Source: Alphaproteobacteria bacterium (GTDB lineage Bacteria; Pseudomonadota; Alphaproteobacteria; DSM-16000; Inquilinaceae). Taken from it: a DNA stretch of 64,000 nucleotides. Position 1 is the first letter of the stretch. The number at the start of each line of letters is the position of its first letter. Shown piece by piece: positions 34,421-44,494 of the stretch. Below the pieces are notes generated by a model. The model did no database searches. It was not told the DNA's origin and saw nothing but the letters and a program-made list of their open reading frames with translations. Made by a program: the position numbers and the translations under genes. Where the stretch lies: positions 158,122 through 222,121 of the forward strand of contig JANQIX010000034.1 of assembly GCA_028281925.1 (NCBI GenBank), given 5' to 3'.

Positions 34421-35842
34421 TTGGCAAGGCTCGTTGCTGTCATTGCGATTGCGGTCTGCGTTCTTGCGGCAGGCCTCCCGTCTGCGGGCGCGCAGGATCA
34501 GGGTCCATCCATCGATCAGTTGCAGCGGCTCGAATCCAGCCTGACGGTGTCGGAGCGGGCTGACCTGCAGAGGGCCCTGGCGCAGCTGGACCTCTATGAC
34601 GGAGAGATCGATGCGGCGTTCGGCCCCGGCACCCGAGCGGCGATCCGGGCCTTTCAGGAAACGATCGGCGCGCCGGCCAGCGGCTGGCTAACGGCCGAAC
34701 AGATCCAGGCGCTGCTGTCGGCCGACGCGGCCGGGGCCGTGCCGCCGCCCACGGATGCCGGCGGCAATGCGCCTGAGGGTGCCAGCGATATTGGCGATCC
34801 CACAGTCGGGTCGCGCATGATCCGCGACTGGGTGGGCCTGGCCGACACGGACGACTATTACGCCGTGACGCTTTCCGGACCGGCAGAGATCACGATCGCG
34901 CTCGCCGAGCTGTCGGCCGATGCGGATCTGGAACTCTACGATGCGGATGGACAGCTCGTCGCCATCTCCAACAATCTCAACGGTGCGGCCGAGTTCGTTT
35001 CGGCAGCACTGCGACCCGGGACCTATCGGGTCCGCGTCTTTGCGTTTGCCGGCAGCACCGGTTATCGCCTGGACGTGGCCGCCGATACGGCCGGCGTGAG
35101 TACCCCTGAGCCGCATCTGGTCGCCTGGGAGGCCGGATGGGACCGCAACGAACGGCGCCGGGTGGAACGCGCTCTGGAGCTGCTTGGCTATCTCGCCGGT
35201 GGCGTTGACGGGTACTTCGCGGCCCAGACCCGCACGGCGATCGCCAGCTTCCAGCGTTCTCAGGGCGCCGAAGCGACCGCGACGCTGTCACGCGGACAGC
35301 GTGTGGCTCTTGCCGTTGCAGCGGCCGAGGCGGCCGCCCGCCTGGGGCAGGAGGCCGCCGCGATGGGGCGCCAGCGGTCCGAAGCTGCGCTGGGTGCCGC
35401 CGAACGCGACCCGCTGGGCGACGAGGATGCGCCCGGCTATCGCGGCGAGATGGCCGGCGGCGTGCGTCAGGGCCTGGGCGTCTTCATCTGGGAAGACGGC
35501 ACGCGCTACGAGGGCCAGTTCCACGCCAACCGCCGCAACGGCCACGGCATCCACTACGAGACCGACGGCGACCGGTATGAAGGCGAGTTCGTGGAAGACG
35601 ACCGCCGCGGCTTCGGCGCCTTCCACAAACCGGACGGCCGGGTCTGGCGCGGCGAGTTTCTGGACGGCCCCTTTCACGGCTTCGGTGTGTTCGTCAATCA
35701 GGATGGCTTCCGCGTAGCCGGCGAATGGCGTCGCAGCGGCGACGGCGGATGGGCGTTCACGGGATATGGCGAACAGGTACAGCCCGGCGGTGCCACCCGC
35801 CGTGGCCTTTGGGATGCCAGCGAGCTGGTGGAACCGCTCTGA
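34421..35842 (+). CDS. Secreted protein with peptidoglycan-binding, PPC-like and MORN repeats
   Basis: The 473-residue protein starts at TTG 34421, 5 bases after GGAGG, with a signal peptide (MARLVAVIAIAVCVLAAGLP then SAGAQ); an ATG at 34397 is the alternative. A PG_binding_1-like domain covers about residues 43-95 (FGPGTRAAIRAFQ). A PPC-like jelly-roll lies at about 131-222 (DTDDYYAVTL, ADADLELYDADGQLVA, GTYRVRVFAF). A second PG-binding domain (GGVDGYFAAQTRTAIASF) is at about 241-285. Four MORN units of about 23 residues occupy 338-446 (YEGQFHANRRNGHGI, YEGEFVEDDRRGFGAF). It may link the wall to another surface. The macroglobulin gene follows 71 bases on. Confidence 0.85.
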   Translation: MARLVAVIAIAVCVLAAGLPSAGAQDQGPSIDQLQRLESSLTVSERADLQRALAQLDLYDGEIDAAFGPGTRAAIRAFQETIGAPASGWLTAEQIQALLSADAAGAVPPPTDAGGNAPEGASDIGDPTVGSRMIRDWVGLADTDDYYAVTLSGPAEITIALAELSADADLELYDADGQLVAISNNLNGAAEFVSAALRPGTYRVRVFAFAGSTGYRLDVAADTAGVSTPEPHLVAWEAGWDRNERRRVERALELLGYLAGGVDGYFAAQTRTAIASFQRSQGAEATATLSRGQRVALAVAAAEAAARLGQEAAAMGRQRSEAALGAAERDPLGDEDAPGYRGEMAGGVRQGLGVFIWEDGTRYEGQFHANRRNGHGIHYETDGDRYEGEFVEDDRRGFGAFHKPDGRVWRGEFLDGPFHGFGVFVNQDGFRVAGEWRRSGDGGWAFTGYGEQVQPGGATRRGLWDASELVEPL

Positions 35843-35913
35843 TCCCGCCAGGTCTGGTTCGGCAGTCCCGCGAACATAGGGCGCCGGGACTGCCACGAAG
35901 AAGGAAACCGCAG

Positions 35914-38900
35914 ATGCCTCAACTGGCTCGCTTCGTTCTGATCGTCGGCTTCGGCGCGCTATTGTCGCTGTTCGTGCCCAGGGTCACGCTGGCACTGGAT
36001 GCACCGGACTTGGCGCGTGAGGCGGACATCTATCGCCAATCCCTGGTCGAAGCGGCCTCTGCGGCGACCCAGCCCGTACCGGCGCAAAGTGAGCTCTATC
36101 GCCTCGCCAAGCTGGCGACGATCGAAGAACGCTGGAACGACGCGGTTGAGATCTATGAGGTTCTGGCCGGCCAGGCACCGGAAGACCATGAGGTCTGGTT
36201 GAACCTCGCCACAGTCTGGGCCGCTTTCGATCCGCTGGCACCGGCCGGCTTATCCGCCGCCTTCAATGCCTATCGTTACGCCCCGCCGGACCCGCTGACC
36301 CGCGCCGACTCGCTGCTGCTGATTGCGGAGAGCCTGCAGGACCAGCAGCGCTGGCGGCTTGCCACGGCCGTGTTCGACGAGCTGTCGCGCCTGCTGCCGG
36401 AAGACGGGACGTTCGCCGAGCGCCGGGATTGGCTGCGCCGGCAGTACGGCTTCCATATCAACGAGACCGTGGTCAATTTCGACCGCGACGTGCCGCAGAT
36501 CTGCCTGCAGTTCTCCGACCCGCTGATGGATCCGCGTTATGTCCGCCATGCCGACTATGTGCGGATCGACCCCGAGATCCCGGTGGAGGTTCTGGTCGAA
36601 GATGGCGACCTGTGCATCGAAGGCGTGCGCCACGGCCAGAGCTACGAGATCACCGTGCTGGCCGGCATCCCTTCGGAAGACGGCGAACGCCTGATCGGCG
36701 ATGACATCTTCGAGCAGACGGTCGACGAGCGTGAGCCGCAGGTGGGCTTCCGCGCCAACACCTATGTGCTGCCGCGCCATGGCGCGGCCACCGCACCGCT
36801 GACCACCGTGAACATCAGCGAGGTAGAGCTGCAGCTCTTGCGCATCAACGACCGCAACCTGCTGCAGCAGATCCTGGAAGACCGCATCGGCGGCTCGATC
36901 GACGGCTACGACGTGCGCGAGATCGCGGAAACCGTTGGTGAGGTCGTCTGGGAAGGCACCATGGAGGTGGAGGGCGAGCGCAACCGCTCCGTCACCACCG
37001 CCGTGCCCATCGGCGAGGCGATAGCGGAGACGGAGCCGGGCATCTACATCCTGGCTGCCCGCGATGCGGACGATACCGAGCAATGGCTCTACGACAACCG
37101 CGGCACGCAATGGCTGGTGCTGACCGATCTCGGCATCCTGACTTTCAGCGGCAATGACGGCCTGCATGTCGCGGTGCGGTCGCTGGCCGATGGCACCCCG
37201 CTGGACGGTACGCGCCTGACGCTGTTGTCGCGCAACAATACGGTGTTGGGCGAGGCCGTGACCGGCGAAGGCGGCATCGCCAGCTTCGATGCGGGGCTGA
37301 TCCGCGGCCAGGGCGGCAACCGCCCGGCGGCCGTGCTGGCCTATCAAGGCCAGGGCGACGCCGAAGACTTCAACTTCCTGGAGCTGACTGGACCTGCCTT
37401 CGACCTGAGCGACCGCGGCGTCAGCGGCCGGCCGGAGCCGGGGCCCCTCGATGCCTATCTCTATACAGAGCGTGGCGTCTACCGGCCCGGCGAGACCGTC
37501 TTTCTGACGACGCTGCTGCGCAACGACCAGGCCGACGGACTGACGGACGTCCCGCTCACCATCAAGATCCTGCGCCCTGACGGCATCGAAGCGCGTTCCG
37601 TGTCGCTGAGTGACGAAGGCAGCGGCAGCTACGCCGTCTCCATCCCCCTGCCCGGCAGTGCGCGGACCGGCACCTGGACGGCGTCGGCCTATGTCGACCC
37701 GGAGGGCGCAAGCGTCGGCAGCGCGACTTTCCAGGTGGAAGACTTCGTGCCGCTAAGGGTGCGGCTGGAGATGGAGACCGAGGCGGACGCCCTGAGGGCC
37801 GGCGAGACCGCGGACATCGTGATCGGCGCCGACTATCTCTATGGCGCCCCGGCTGTCGACCTCTACGGCGAGGCGGAGCTGATCCTGCGATCGACCGGAA
37901 CGCCGTTCGCCGACTGGGGCAGCTACAGCTTTGGCCTGGTGCAGGAGACTTTCGATCCCCAGCGCCTGTTCCTCGACATCGCGCCCACGGACGGTACGGG
38001 CCGCAGCACGCTGCCGGTGACCCTCGACGAACTGCCGGACACGACCCTGCCGCTGGAGGCGGAGATCCGTGCCTCGCTGTTCGATGTCGGCGGCCGGCCG
38101 ATCAACCAGCAGCTGACATTGCCGGTGCGGCGCCAGGGTCCGTGGGTGGGCATCCGCCACACGGCGGGCGAGCGGGTGCAGGAAGACAGCGTTGCGTCGT
38201 TCGAGGTTGTCGCGCTCGACGGCGAAGGCCAACCGATTGCTGCCGACCTGCGCTATCAGCTTGTGCGCGAGGTTTATGACTATCAGTGGTTCTCCAGCAA
38301 TGGTGTGTGGGACTACCGCGTCGTCTATCGCGACCGGGTGCTGGCGGTGGGCGACGTGGCCGTCGGCGTCGATGCGCCGGCTGAGATCGCAGAGCCGGTG
38401 GACTGGGGCGCCTACCGCATCGACGTGTTCGATGCCGCGGGCATCACAGCCTCCAGCATCCGATTCTACGCCGGCTGGTGGTCGGCGCCGATCGCTGACG
38501 AAACACCCGACACGCTGCAGGTCTCACTCGATCAGGATACCTACCGTCCCGGCGATACCGCCCAGGTCCATCTGGAAGCGCCCTTCGCCGGTGAAGCCCT
38601 GGTAATGGTCGTCAACGACCGGCTGCTGCATGCCGTGAATGTTGCGGTCGCCGAAGACGGAACCACGGTCGATATTCCCGTCGGCGAGGGCTGGGGCGTC
38701 GGCGCCTATATTCTGGCGACGGCCTTCCGCCCGGCTGAGGCCGCCGGGGAGAACGCCCGCGGCCCCGGCCGCGCCGTCGGTGTGGCGTGGTTCGACATGG
38801 ATGCCAGCGCCCAGACACTGGCCGTGACGATCGATACGCCAGATGAGGTGCGGCCCAGGCAAGGCATCATCTTGCCCGTCGCGGTGGGAGGCATTCCGGA

Positions 38901-41133
38901 CGGCGAACAGGCCTACCTGACGCTGGCCGCCGTCGACGAGGGCATTCTGCTGCTGACCGACTTCGCGTCGCCCGACCCGACCGCGCATTACTTCGGCAAG
39001 CGCGCGCTGGGCATGGAGATGCGCGACGCCTATGGCCGATTGATCATCAGCGAAGGCCGCCGGGGGCGCATCCGTTCCGGCGGTGACGGCGACCAGCTTG
39101 GGGCGCTGAGTGTGCGCATCGTCGAGACGGTCTCGCTGTTCTCCGGCATCGTCGAGGTGGACGAAGCCGGTCGGGCGGAGATCCCCATCGACATACCCGA
39201 CTACAACGGTGAGCTGCGGCTGATGGCCGTGGCGTGGACCGCCAGCGCCGTCGGGGCGGTCGACCGGCCGCTGACCGTGCGCGACCCACTGGTCAGCCAG
39301 GTCTCCCTGCCCCGCTTCCTGGCGCCGGAAGACCGGGCCCAGGCGACACTCAGCCTGCACAACGTGGCCGGCGATGCCGGGGCCTACCGGGCGGAGATCA
39401 GCACCGATGGTGCCGTTGCCATCGACGGTGATGGCGCCTTCGACCTGGACCTGGCGGAGGACGAGCGGTTCGAGGCGGAGCTTACTCTGGTCGGCGACCG
39501 AATCGGCGTTGGCGAAGTAACCCTGTCGCTTTCCGGCCCCGACGGGTTCGAGGTGACACGCCATTGGCAAATCGCCGTGCGGCCGCCGCAGCCCTATGTG
39601 ACGGAGCGGATCGCCGGGCTCCTAGACCCAGGCACGGCCCTGATCCTCGATACCGGCATCACGGACACCTTTGTCGAAGAGACCACGGCTGTGGCCGCCA
39701 GCTTCAGCACACGGCCCAATTTCGACGTGCCGGGCCTGTTGCGGGAACTCGACGGTTACCCCTATGGCTGCCTGGAACAGACGGTCAGCCGTGCCATGCC
39801 CATGCTCTATCTCTCCGAGGTGGCGGAACGCTGGGGCGATGACTATCAGCCGAGCGATATCCGCCGTCGCGTGCAGAACGCGGTCAACCGCACCATGACC
39901 ATGCAGCAGCGTGACGGCGGCTTCGGCGCGTGGGGGCCGTTCGGCGAGAGCCGACCTTGGCTTGCCGCCTATGCGCTGGACTTCGTCACCAGGGCTGAAG
40001 AGCAGGGCTACGACGTACCCCAGACGGCATGGCGGCTCGGGCTCGACTATCTGCAGGACTACCTGAACCGTTGGGACACGCGGGAACGCTGCTACCCCGC
40101 GGCGGGCTATGCGCTCTACACGCTGGCCCGCGCCGGCGAGGCGAGCGTGGCGGATCTGCGTTACTACGCCGATACCTGCCTGGAGGAGTTTCCAACGCCG
40201 CTCGCTCGGGCCCAACTCGCCACCGCGCTGTCGCTCTATGGCGAACGGGAACGGGCGGTTCTGGCCTTTGCCATGGCCGAAGGGGAGCGCGTGATCCCCG
40301 CCGACTTTCCGTTGCAGGACTACGGGTCTGACTTGCGCGACAGTGCGGCGACGGTCGCCCTGATGGCCGAGGCCCAGGTGCCGCTGGACGTTGTGCTGAG
40401 CGAGGCCGATCAGGTGGGCCAATTGTTCGCCCAGCGGCGTTACACGAGTACGCAGGAGCAGGCCTGGCTCCTGCTGGCTGCCCATGCGCTGCTGACCGAT
40501 CAGGAGGAGATGGCCCTGAACGTGGACGGCGAGGACGTTCCGCCCAGCACCGAGGCGCTGGATCTCTATCCGACGCCGGATGCGCTGGCGCGGGGGATGC
40601 GCGTCAGCAATGTCGGCGACCAGACGGTGCGCCGTGTCGTCACCGTGCGCGGCATTCCAGCCGAACCGCTGCCGGCGGAATTCAACGGCATCCAGATCAG
40701 CCGCACCTTCCTGGACCTGGACGGCAATGAGCTGGACCTGGACGCACAGCCGCTGCGCCAGAACGACCTGGTCGTCGTGCTGATCGAGGGCAGCAACCCC
40801 ACGCAGCTTGAGCACGATCTGCTGGTGGTCGACCTGCTGCCGGCAGGGCTGGAGATCGAGAACCCCAATATCGGCGGCGGCCGTGGCCTTGAGGATCTCG
40901 TGAGCCTGTTGGAGCTGAGCTACACCGAGCATGTGGAGCGGCGCGACGACCGCTATGTCGCCGCGCTGCCCCTCTATCCAGAGACCGAGCGCTTCGCCGT
41001 CGCCTATGTCGCCCGCGCGGTGACGCCGGGCGAATTTGTGCTGCCGGGCGCCTTTGCGGAGGACATGTACAAGCCCGAATACCATGGGCGCACGGCCATG
41101 GGCAGGATCACGATCCTGCCGCATGACGGGTAG
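35914..41133 (+). CDS. Bacterial alpha-2-macroglobulin
   Basis: The 1739-residue protein begins MPQLARFVLIVGFGALLSLF and has a signal peptide ending near TLALDAP. No lipobox is visible, unlike E. coli YfhM. A long N-terminal part with TPR-like helices (residues 25-170) leads into many macroglobulin beta-domains, including the family segment YLYTERGVYRPGETVFLTTL near residue 511. Thioester motif GCLEQ has Cys1286 and Gln1289, followed by the alpha/alpha toroid (QQRDGGFGAWG) and a receptor-like domain. It traps foreign proteases in the periplasm. AAGGAAA precedes the ATG. pbpC follows after 23 bases, the usual pairing. Confidence 0.93.
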   Translation: MPQLARFVLIVGFGALLSLFVPRVTLALDAPDLAREADIYRQSLVEAASAATQPVPAQSELYRLAKLATIEERWNDAVEIYEVLAGQAPEDHEVWLNLATVWAAFDPLAPAGLSAAFNAYRYAPPDPLTRADSLLLIAESLQDQQRWRLATAVFDELSRLLPEDGTFAERRDWLRRQYGFHINETVVNFDRDVPQICLQFSDPLMDPRYVRHADYVRIDPEIPVEVLVEDGDLCIEGVRHGQSYEITVLAGIPSEDGERLIGDDIFEQTVDEREPQVGFRANTYVLPRHGAATAPLTTVNISEVELQLLRINDRNLLQQILEDRIGGSIDGYDVREIAETVGEVVWEGTMEVEGERNRSVTTAVPIGEAIAETEPGIYILAARDADDTEQWLYDNRGTQWLVLTDLGILTFSGNDGLHVAVRSLADGTPLDGTRLTLLSRNNTVLGEAVTGEGGIASFDAGLIRGQGGNRPAAVLAYQGQGDAEDFNFLELTGPAFDLSDRGVSGRPEPGPLDAYLYTERGVYRPGETVFLTTLLRNDQADGLTDVPLTIKILRPDGIEARSVSLSDEGSGSYAVSIPLPGSARTGTWTASAYVDPEGASVGSATFQVEDFVPLRVRLEMETEADALRAGETADIVIGADYLYGAPAVDLYGEAELILRSTGTPFADWGSYSFGLVQETFDPQRLFLDIAPTDGTGRSTLPVTLDELPDTTLPLEAEIRASLFDVGGRPINQQLTLPVRRQGPWVGIRHTAGERVQEDSVASFEVVALDGEGQPIAADLRYQLVREVYDYQWFSSNGVWDYRVVYRDRVLAVGDVAVGVDAPAEIAEPVDWGAYRIDVFDAAGITASSIRFYAGWWSAPIADETPDTLQVSLDQDTYRPGDTAQVHLEAPFAGEALVMVVNDRLLHAVNVAVAEDGTTVDIPVGEGWGVGAYILATAFRPAEAAGENARGPGRAVGVAWFDMDASAQTLAVTIDTPDEVRPRQGIILPVAVGGIPDGEQAYLTLAAVDEGILLLTDFASPDPTAHYFGKRALGMEMRDAYGRLIISEGRRGRIRSGGDGDQLGALSVRIVETVSLFSGIVEVDEAGRAEIPIDIPDYNGELRLMAVAWTASAVGAVDRPLTVRDPLVSQVSLPRFLAPEDRAQATLSLHNVAGDAGAYRAEISTDGAVAIDGDGAFDLDLAEDERFEAELTLVGDRIGVGEVTLSLSGPDGFEVTRHWQIAVRPPQPYVTERIAGLLDPGTALILDTGITDTFVEETTAVAASFSTRPNFDVPGLLRELDGYPYGCLEQTVSRAMPMLYLSEVAERWGDDYQPSDIRRRVQNAVNRTMTMQQRDGGFGAWGPFGESRPWLAAYALDFVTRAEEQGYDVPQTAWRLGLDYLQDYLNRWDTRERCYPAAGYALYTLARAGEASVADLRYYADTCLEEFPTPLARAQLATALSLYGERERAVLAFAMAEGERVIPADFPLQDYGSDLRDSAATVALMAEAQVPLDVVLSEADQVGQLFAQRRYTSTQEQAWLLLAAHALLTDQEEMALNVDGEDVPPSTEALDLYPTPDALARGMRVSNVGDQTVRRVVTVRGIPAEPLPAEFNGIQISRTFLDLDGNELDLDAQPLRQNDLVVVLIEGSNPTQLEHDLLVVDLLPAGLEIENPNIGGGRGLEDLVSLLELSYTEHVERRDDRYVAALPLYPETERFAVAYVARAVTPGEFVLPGAFAEDMYKPEYHGRTAMGRITILPHDG

Positions 41134-41156
41134 CCGCCGGGCTGCGGGTTGATCAC

Positions 41157-43271
41157 ATGCGACGGCTGAAGCGCTGGCTTGTCAGGCTCGGCGCCGGCGC
41201 CTGCCTGTTGGTGACAGCGCTGGCCGGGGCTGCCGTCTGGCTCAATGCCGAGTACCCGCTGGATCTCTCGCGGTATGAAGGCCGGTCGGTGCTGGTGCTG
41301 GACCGCAACGGCGAGCTGTTGCGTGCGTTCACCACGGACGACGGCATGTGGCGCCTGGCAGCCACTGTCGACGACGTGTCGCCGCTCTATCTGGACATGC
41401 TGCTGGCATACGAAGACCGGCGCTTCCGGTCCCATCCCGGCATCGACCCCGTTGCCGTGATGCGTGCTGTCGGCCAGCTGATCTGGAACCGCCGTGTGGT
41501 CAGCGGCGCCTCGACCCTGACCATGCAGGTCGCCCGCCTGCTGGAGCCCCGTCCGGAACGCAGCCTCACCGACAAGCTGTTGGAAATGGCGCGCGCCCTA
41601 CAGCTGGAATGGCACTACACCAAGGATGAGATCCTAGCGATCTACCTCACGCTTGCCCCCTATGGCGGCAACCTTGAGGGGGTGCGCGCCGCCTCGTTCG
41701 CCTATTTCGGCAAAGAGCCGTCGGTGCTGACGCCGGGCGAGGCCGCGCTGTTGGTGGCCCTGCCCCAGTCGCCGACGCGACTCCGGCCGGACCGCGCAGC
41801 CGATCGGGCCGCTGCGGCACGTGCCCGGGTGCTGGACCGGGCCGTCGCCCGCGCCGTGCTGTCCGCGGAGACGGCCGGAGAAGCGGACGAGCAGCCCGTG
41901 CCGCAGCAGCGGCGGGGCATGCCGTTCCACGCGCCGCATCTGGCCGCAGCCGTCACGGCGAGAGCGCCGGAGCTGCAGGCGCATCACACCTTCATCGACG
42001 CTGAGCTTCAGCGCACGCTGGAGGATATGGGCCGCCGAGCCCTGCCCGCCTTCGAGCGCCACGGCAACGCCGCCATCCTGGTGGTCGACAACGCATCGCA
42101 CGAAGTGATCGGTTATCTGGGGTCGGCCGATTTCTTCGCCGAGGACCGCGCCGGACAGGTGGATCTGGCCCAGGCCATCCGATCGCCGGGGTCCACGCTG
42201 AAGCCGTTCATCTACGGCATGGCGTTCGAAGAGCTGATGGTTCACCCGGACACCATCATCAACGACGTGCCGCAGCGCTTCGGCGACTATGCACCGTCGA
42301 ACTTCGACCCCGTCTATTCGGGCGAAGTGACGGTGCGCGAAGCCCTGATCCGGTCGCTGAACATCCCGGCCGTGGCGGTGCTCGACCGACTGGGCCCGGC
42401 GCGGCTCGGTGCCAGGCTGCGCGAGTCCGGCGGCCCATTGCACTTGTACGAGGCTGATGCCGCCCCCGGCCTCGCGATCGCGCTCGGCGGTGCCGGCATG
42501 ACCCTCTACGATCTGGTCACGCTCTATGCCGGGCTCGCCAATGGCGGTGAGGCCGCACCGCTGCGCACCGGGCCGGAGGCGGAGGTGGCCCCGTCTACCC
42601 TGCTGCTGCGTCCGGCCGCCAACTGGTATGTGACGGAGATCCTGTCCAGCGTGGCGCCGCCCAGCGCACTGGTGAACCCCGTCTATGCCCGGGACGGCCG
42701 CCGGATCGCCTATAAGACCGGAACGTCCTACGGTTTCCGAGATGCCTGGGCGTTGGGCTATGACGCCGACTATACCGTGGGCGTCTGGGTCGGCCGACCG
42801 GACGGCACGCCCAGCCCACAGCGCTACGGCCGCAACACGGCCGCACCACTGCTGTTCCGCGTATTCGAGCTTCTGCCCGCCCCGGGAAGCGACGTGCTGC
42901 CGCCACCACCGTCGGACGTGATCGACACGGCCTATGACGACCTGCCGCCCCGGTTGGCGCATTTCGACCGCAGGCCGTCGCGAAGCTCCGACGACGGCGC
43001 GCTGCGCCTGAGCCAGGCCGATCTGCGCATCGACTTTCCGGCGGACGGCACGGTGGTCGAGCTGCCGCCTTTGGATCAGGCGCTGGACACGCTGCCGCTG
43101 ATCGCACTAGGCGGCCAGCGGCCGCTGACCTGGGTCATCAACGGTCGCCCGGTCCCGTCGTCGCCGCTGGGCCGGTCGACGGAATGGCAGCCCGACGGAA
43201 TTGGCCAGACGCGCATCACGGTGATCGATGCCGGCGGCGCCACGGCGACCGTCGAGGTCTGGCTGCAGTAG
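41157..43271 (+). CDS. pbpC: Penicillin-binding protein 1C
   Basis: The 704-residue bifunctional class A PBP has one N-terminal anchor (WLVRLGAGACLLVTALAGAA). The glycosyltransferase domain has Glu86 in YEDRRFRSHPGIDPVA and the motif GASTLTMQVARLLEP. In the transpeptidase, Ser346-Thr-Leu-Lys is in PGSTLKPF, SLN in RSLNIPAV, and Lys520-Thr-Gly in YKTGTSYG. The C-terminal BiPBP_C domain (PLTWVINGRPVPSSP) defines PBP1C. It polymerises and crosslinks peptidoglycan, presumably in repair with the upstream macroglobulin, which it almost always accompanies. It converges with the transglycosylase gene at 10 bases' distance. Confidence 0.94.
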   Translation: MRRLKRWLVRLGAGACLLVTALAGAAVWLNAEYPLDLSRYEGRSVLVLDRNGELLRAFTTDDGMWRLAATVDDVSPLYLDMLLAYEDRRFRSHPGIDPVAVMRAVGQLIWNRRVVSGASTLTMQVARLLEPRPERSLTDKLLEMARALQLEWHYTKDEILAIYLTLAPYGGNLEGVRAASFAYFGKEPSVLTPGEAALLVALPQSPTRLRPDRAADRAAAARARVLDRAVARAVLSAETAGEADEQPVPQQRRGMPFHAPHLAAAVTARAPELQAHHTFIDAELQRTLEDMGRRALPAFERHGNAAILVVDNASHEVIGYLGSADFFAEDRAGQVDLAQAIRSPGSTLKPFIYGMAFEELMVHPDTIINDVPQRFGDYAPSNFDPVYSGEVTVREALIRSLNIPAVAVLDRLGPARLGARLRESGGPLHLYEADAAPGLAIALGGAGMTLYDLVTLYAGLANGGEAAPLRTGPEAEVAPSTLLLRPAANWYVTEILSSVAPPSALVNPVYARDGRRIAYKTGTSYGFRDAWALGYDADYTVGVWVGRPDGTPSPQRYGRNTAAPLLFRVFELLPAPGSDVLPPPPSDVIDTAYDDLPPRLAHFDRRPSRSSDDGALRLSQADLRIDFPADGTVVELPPLDQALDTLPLIALGGQRPLTWVINGRPVPSSPLGRSTEWQPDGIGQTRITVIDAGGATATVEVWLQ

Positions 43272-43281
43272 GCGTCTTTGC

Positions 43282-44478
43282 CTACCCGCCAGCCGCGACG
43301 CGCAGCTGCGCCAGCAGATCCAGCGTGGGGTAACCGTCAGCGGGCGCACCGATATCGCCCTGAAAGCCCCTGACGGCGTTGCGGGTGTTCGGGCCGACGA
43401 ACCCGTCGATATCGCCGGGATCGTGCCCCAGGGCCAGCAGCAGCCGCTGCAGCTCTTCCGCCTCTGCATAGTTCAGGGCCCGGCCGACATCGGGCCGCGG
43501 CCCGGCAAGCGGACCGGCACCGGAGATCCGATCCGCCAGATGGCCGACGGCGAGTGCGTAGTGCAGCGAGGTGTTCCATTCCAGGATCACACGGAAGTTG
43601 TCGTAGACCAGAAAGGCCGGGCCCCTATGCCCCATGGGCAGGATCAGCGAGGCCGGCATTCCCTCCACCGCCGGCAGGTCGCGTCCGTCCGTGCGGCGGA
43701 TGCCGAGCTGTTGCCACTCCGCCAGCGGCTTGACGACCGAGAGCTCGGCCAGTGTCCAATCGAAACCGGCCGGCACCCGCACCTCGCGCCCCCAGCGGTC
43801 CCCCTCCCGCCATCCGAGGCTCCGTAGGTAGTTGGCCGAAGACGCAAAGACGTCCGCCAGGCTGCCCCAGGGATCGATGCGGCCATCGCCGTCATGGTCG
43901 ATGCCGTGCTGCAGCAGTGTCGATGGCAGGAACTGCGTCTGTCCCATGGCGCCCGCCCAGGACCCCAACAGCGGCAGCTGCACGGTGCCCCTGTCCAGAA
44001 GCCTGAGCGCATCCAACAGTTCGCTGCGGAAGAACGCCTCGCGCCGGCCGTCGAAGGCGAGTGTCGCGGTCACACCGATCACCGGAAAGTCGCCGGTGAA
44101 CCGACCGAAATCACTCTCGATGCCCCAGAAGGCGACCAGCACATGCGCGGGAACCCCGTACTGGCCCTCCACCTCGGCCAGCAGCGCGGTGTGCCGGGAA
44201 AGCCGGGCTTGGCCGTCCGCAACGCGCGAGCCGCCCACGGCTGCGTCGAGATACTCCCAGAAAGTGCGCACGAATTCCGGCTGATCGCGGTCCAGTTCCA
44301 CCGCGCGGTCCTGAAACCGCACGGATGCAAGAGCCGCCGAAACCGTTGCCTGCGATAGGCCAGCGGCCACCGCCTCTGCCCCGACGCCGTCGAGGTAGGC
44401 CCTGAACCCAGGCGGCTCTTGCGCCGCCGCATTGGCGCAGGCCAGGGCGATGATGATGGGTGCCAACCATTTCGACAT
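43282..44478 (-). CDS. Lytic murein transglycosylase, MltB type with peptidoglycan-binding domain
   Basis: The 398-residue protein starts at ATG 44478 (a GTG at 44490 is possible) and has a signal peptide MSKWLAPIIIALACANAAAQ. The MltB-like SLT domain carries catalytic Glu121 in AFWGIESDFGRFTG and the motifs SWAGAMGQTQFLPS and DHDGDGRIDPWGSLADVFAS. A C-terminal PG_binding_1 domain follows (LQRLLLALGHDPGDIDGFVG near residue 333). It cleaves glycan strands to 1,6-anhydro ends in the periplasm. It lies 16 bases downstream of the M20 peptidase gene on the same strand. Confidence 0.92.
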   Translation of the reverse strand: MSKWLAPIIIALACANAAAQEPPGFRAYLDGVGAEAVAAGLSQATVSAALASVRFQDRAVELDRDQPEFVRTFWEYLDAAVGGSRVADGQARLSRHTALLAEVEGQYGVPAHVLVAFWGIESDFGRFTGDFPVIGVTATLAFDGRREAFFRSELLDALRLLDRGTVQLPLLGSWAGAMGQTQFLPSTLLQHGIDHDGDGRIDPWGSLADVFASSANYLRSLGWREGDRWGREVRVPAGFDWTLAELSVVKPLAEWQQLGIRRTDGRDLPAVEGMPASLILPMGHRGPAFLVYDNFRVILEWNTSLHYALAVGHLADRISGAGPLAGPRPDVGRALNYAEAEELQRLLLALGHDPGDIDGFVGPNTRNAVRGFQGDIGAPADGYPTLDLLAQLRVAAGG

Positions 44479-44494
44479 GGCAGTTCTCACGGCC

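Noticed and set aside
35725..35913. Upstream extension of the macroglobulin frame
   Set aside because: It overlaps the MORN protein gene in another frame and lacks a signal peptide; ATG 35914 has both AAGGAAA and a signal peptide.
39622..41124. Minus-strand frame of 500 codons opposite the macroglobulin C-terminus
   Set aside because: The plus strand contains the thioester and toroid domains; the antisense frame has no family features.
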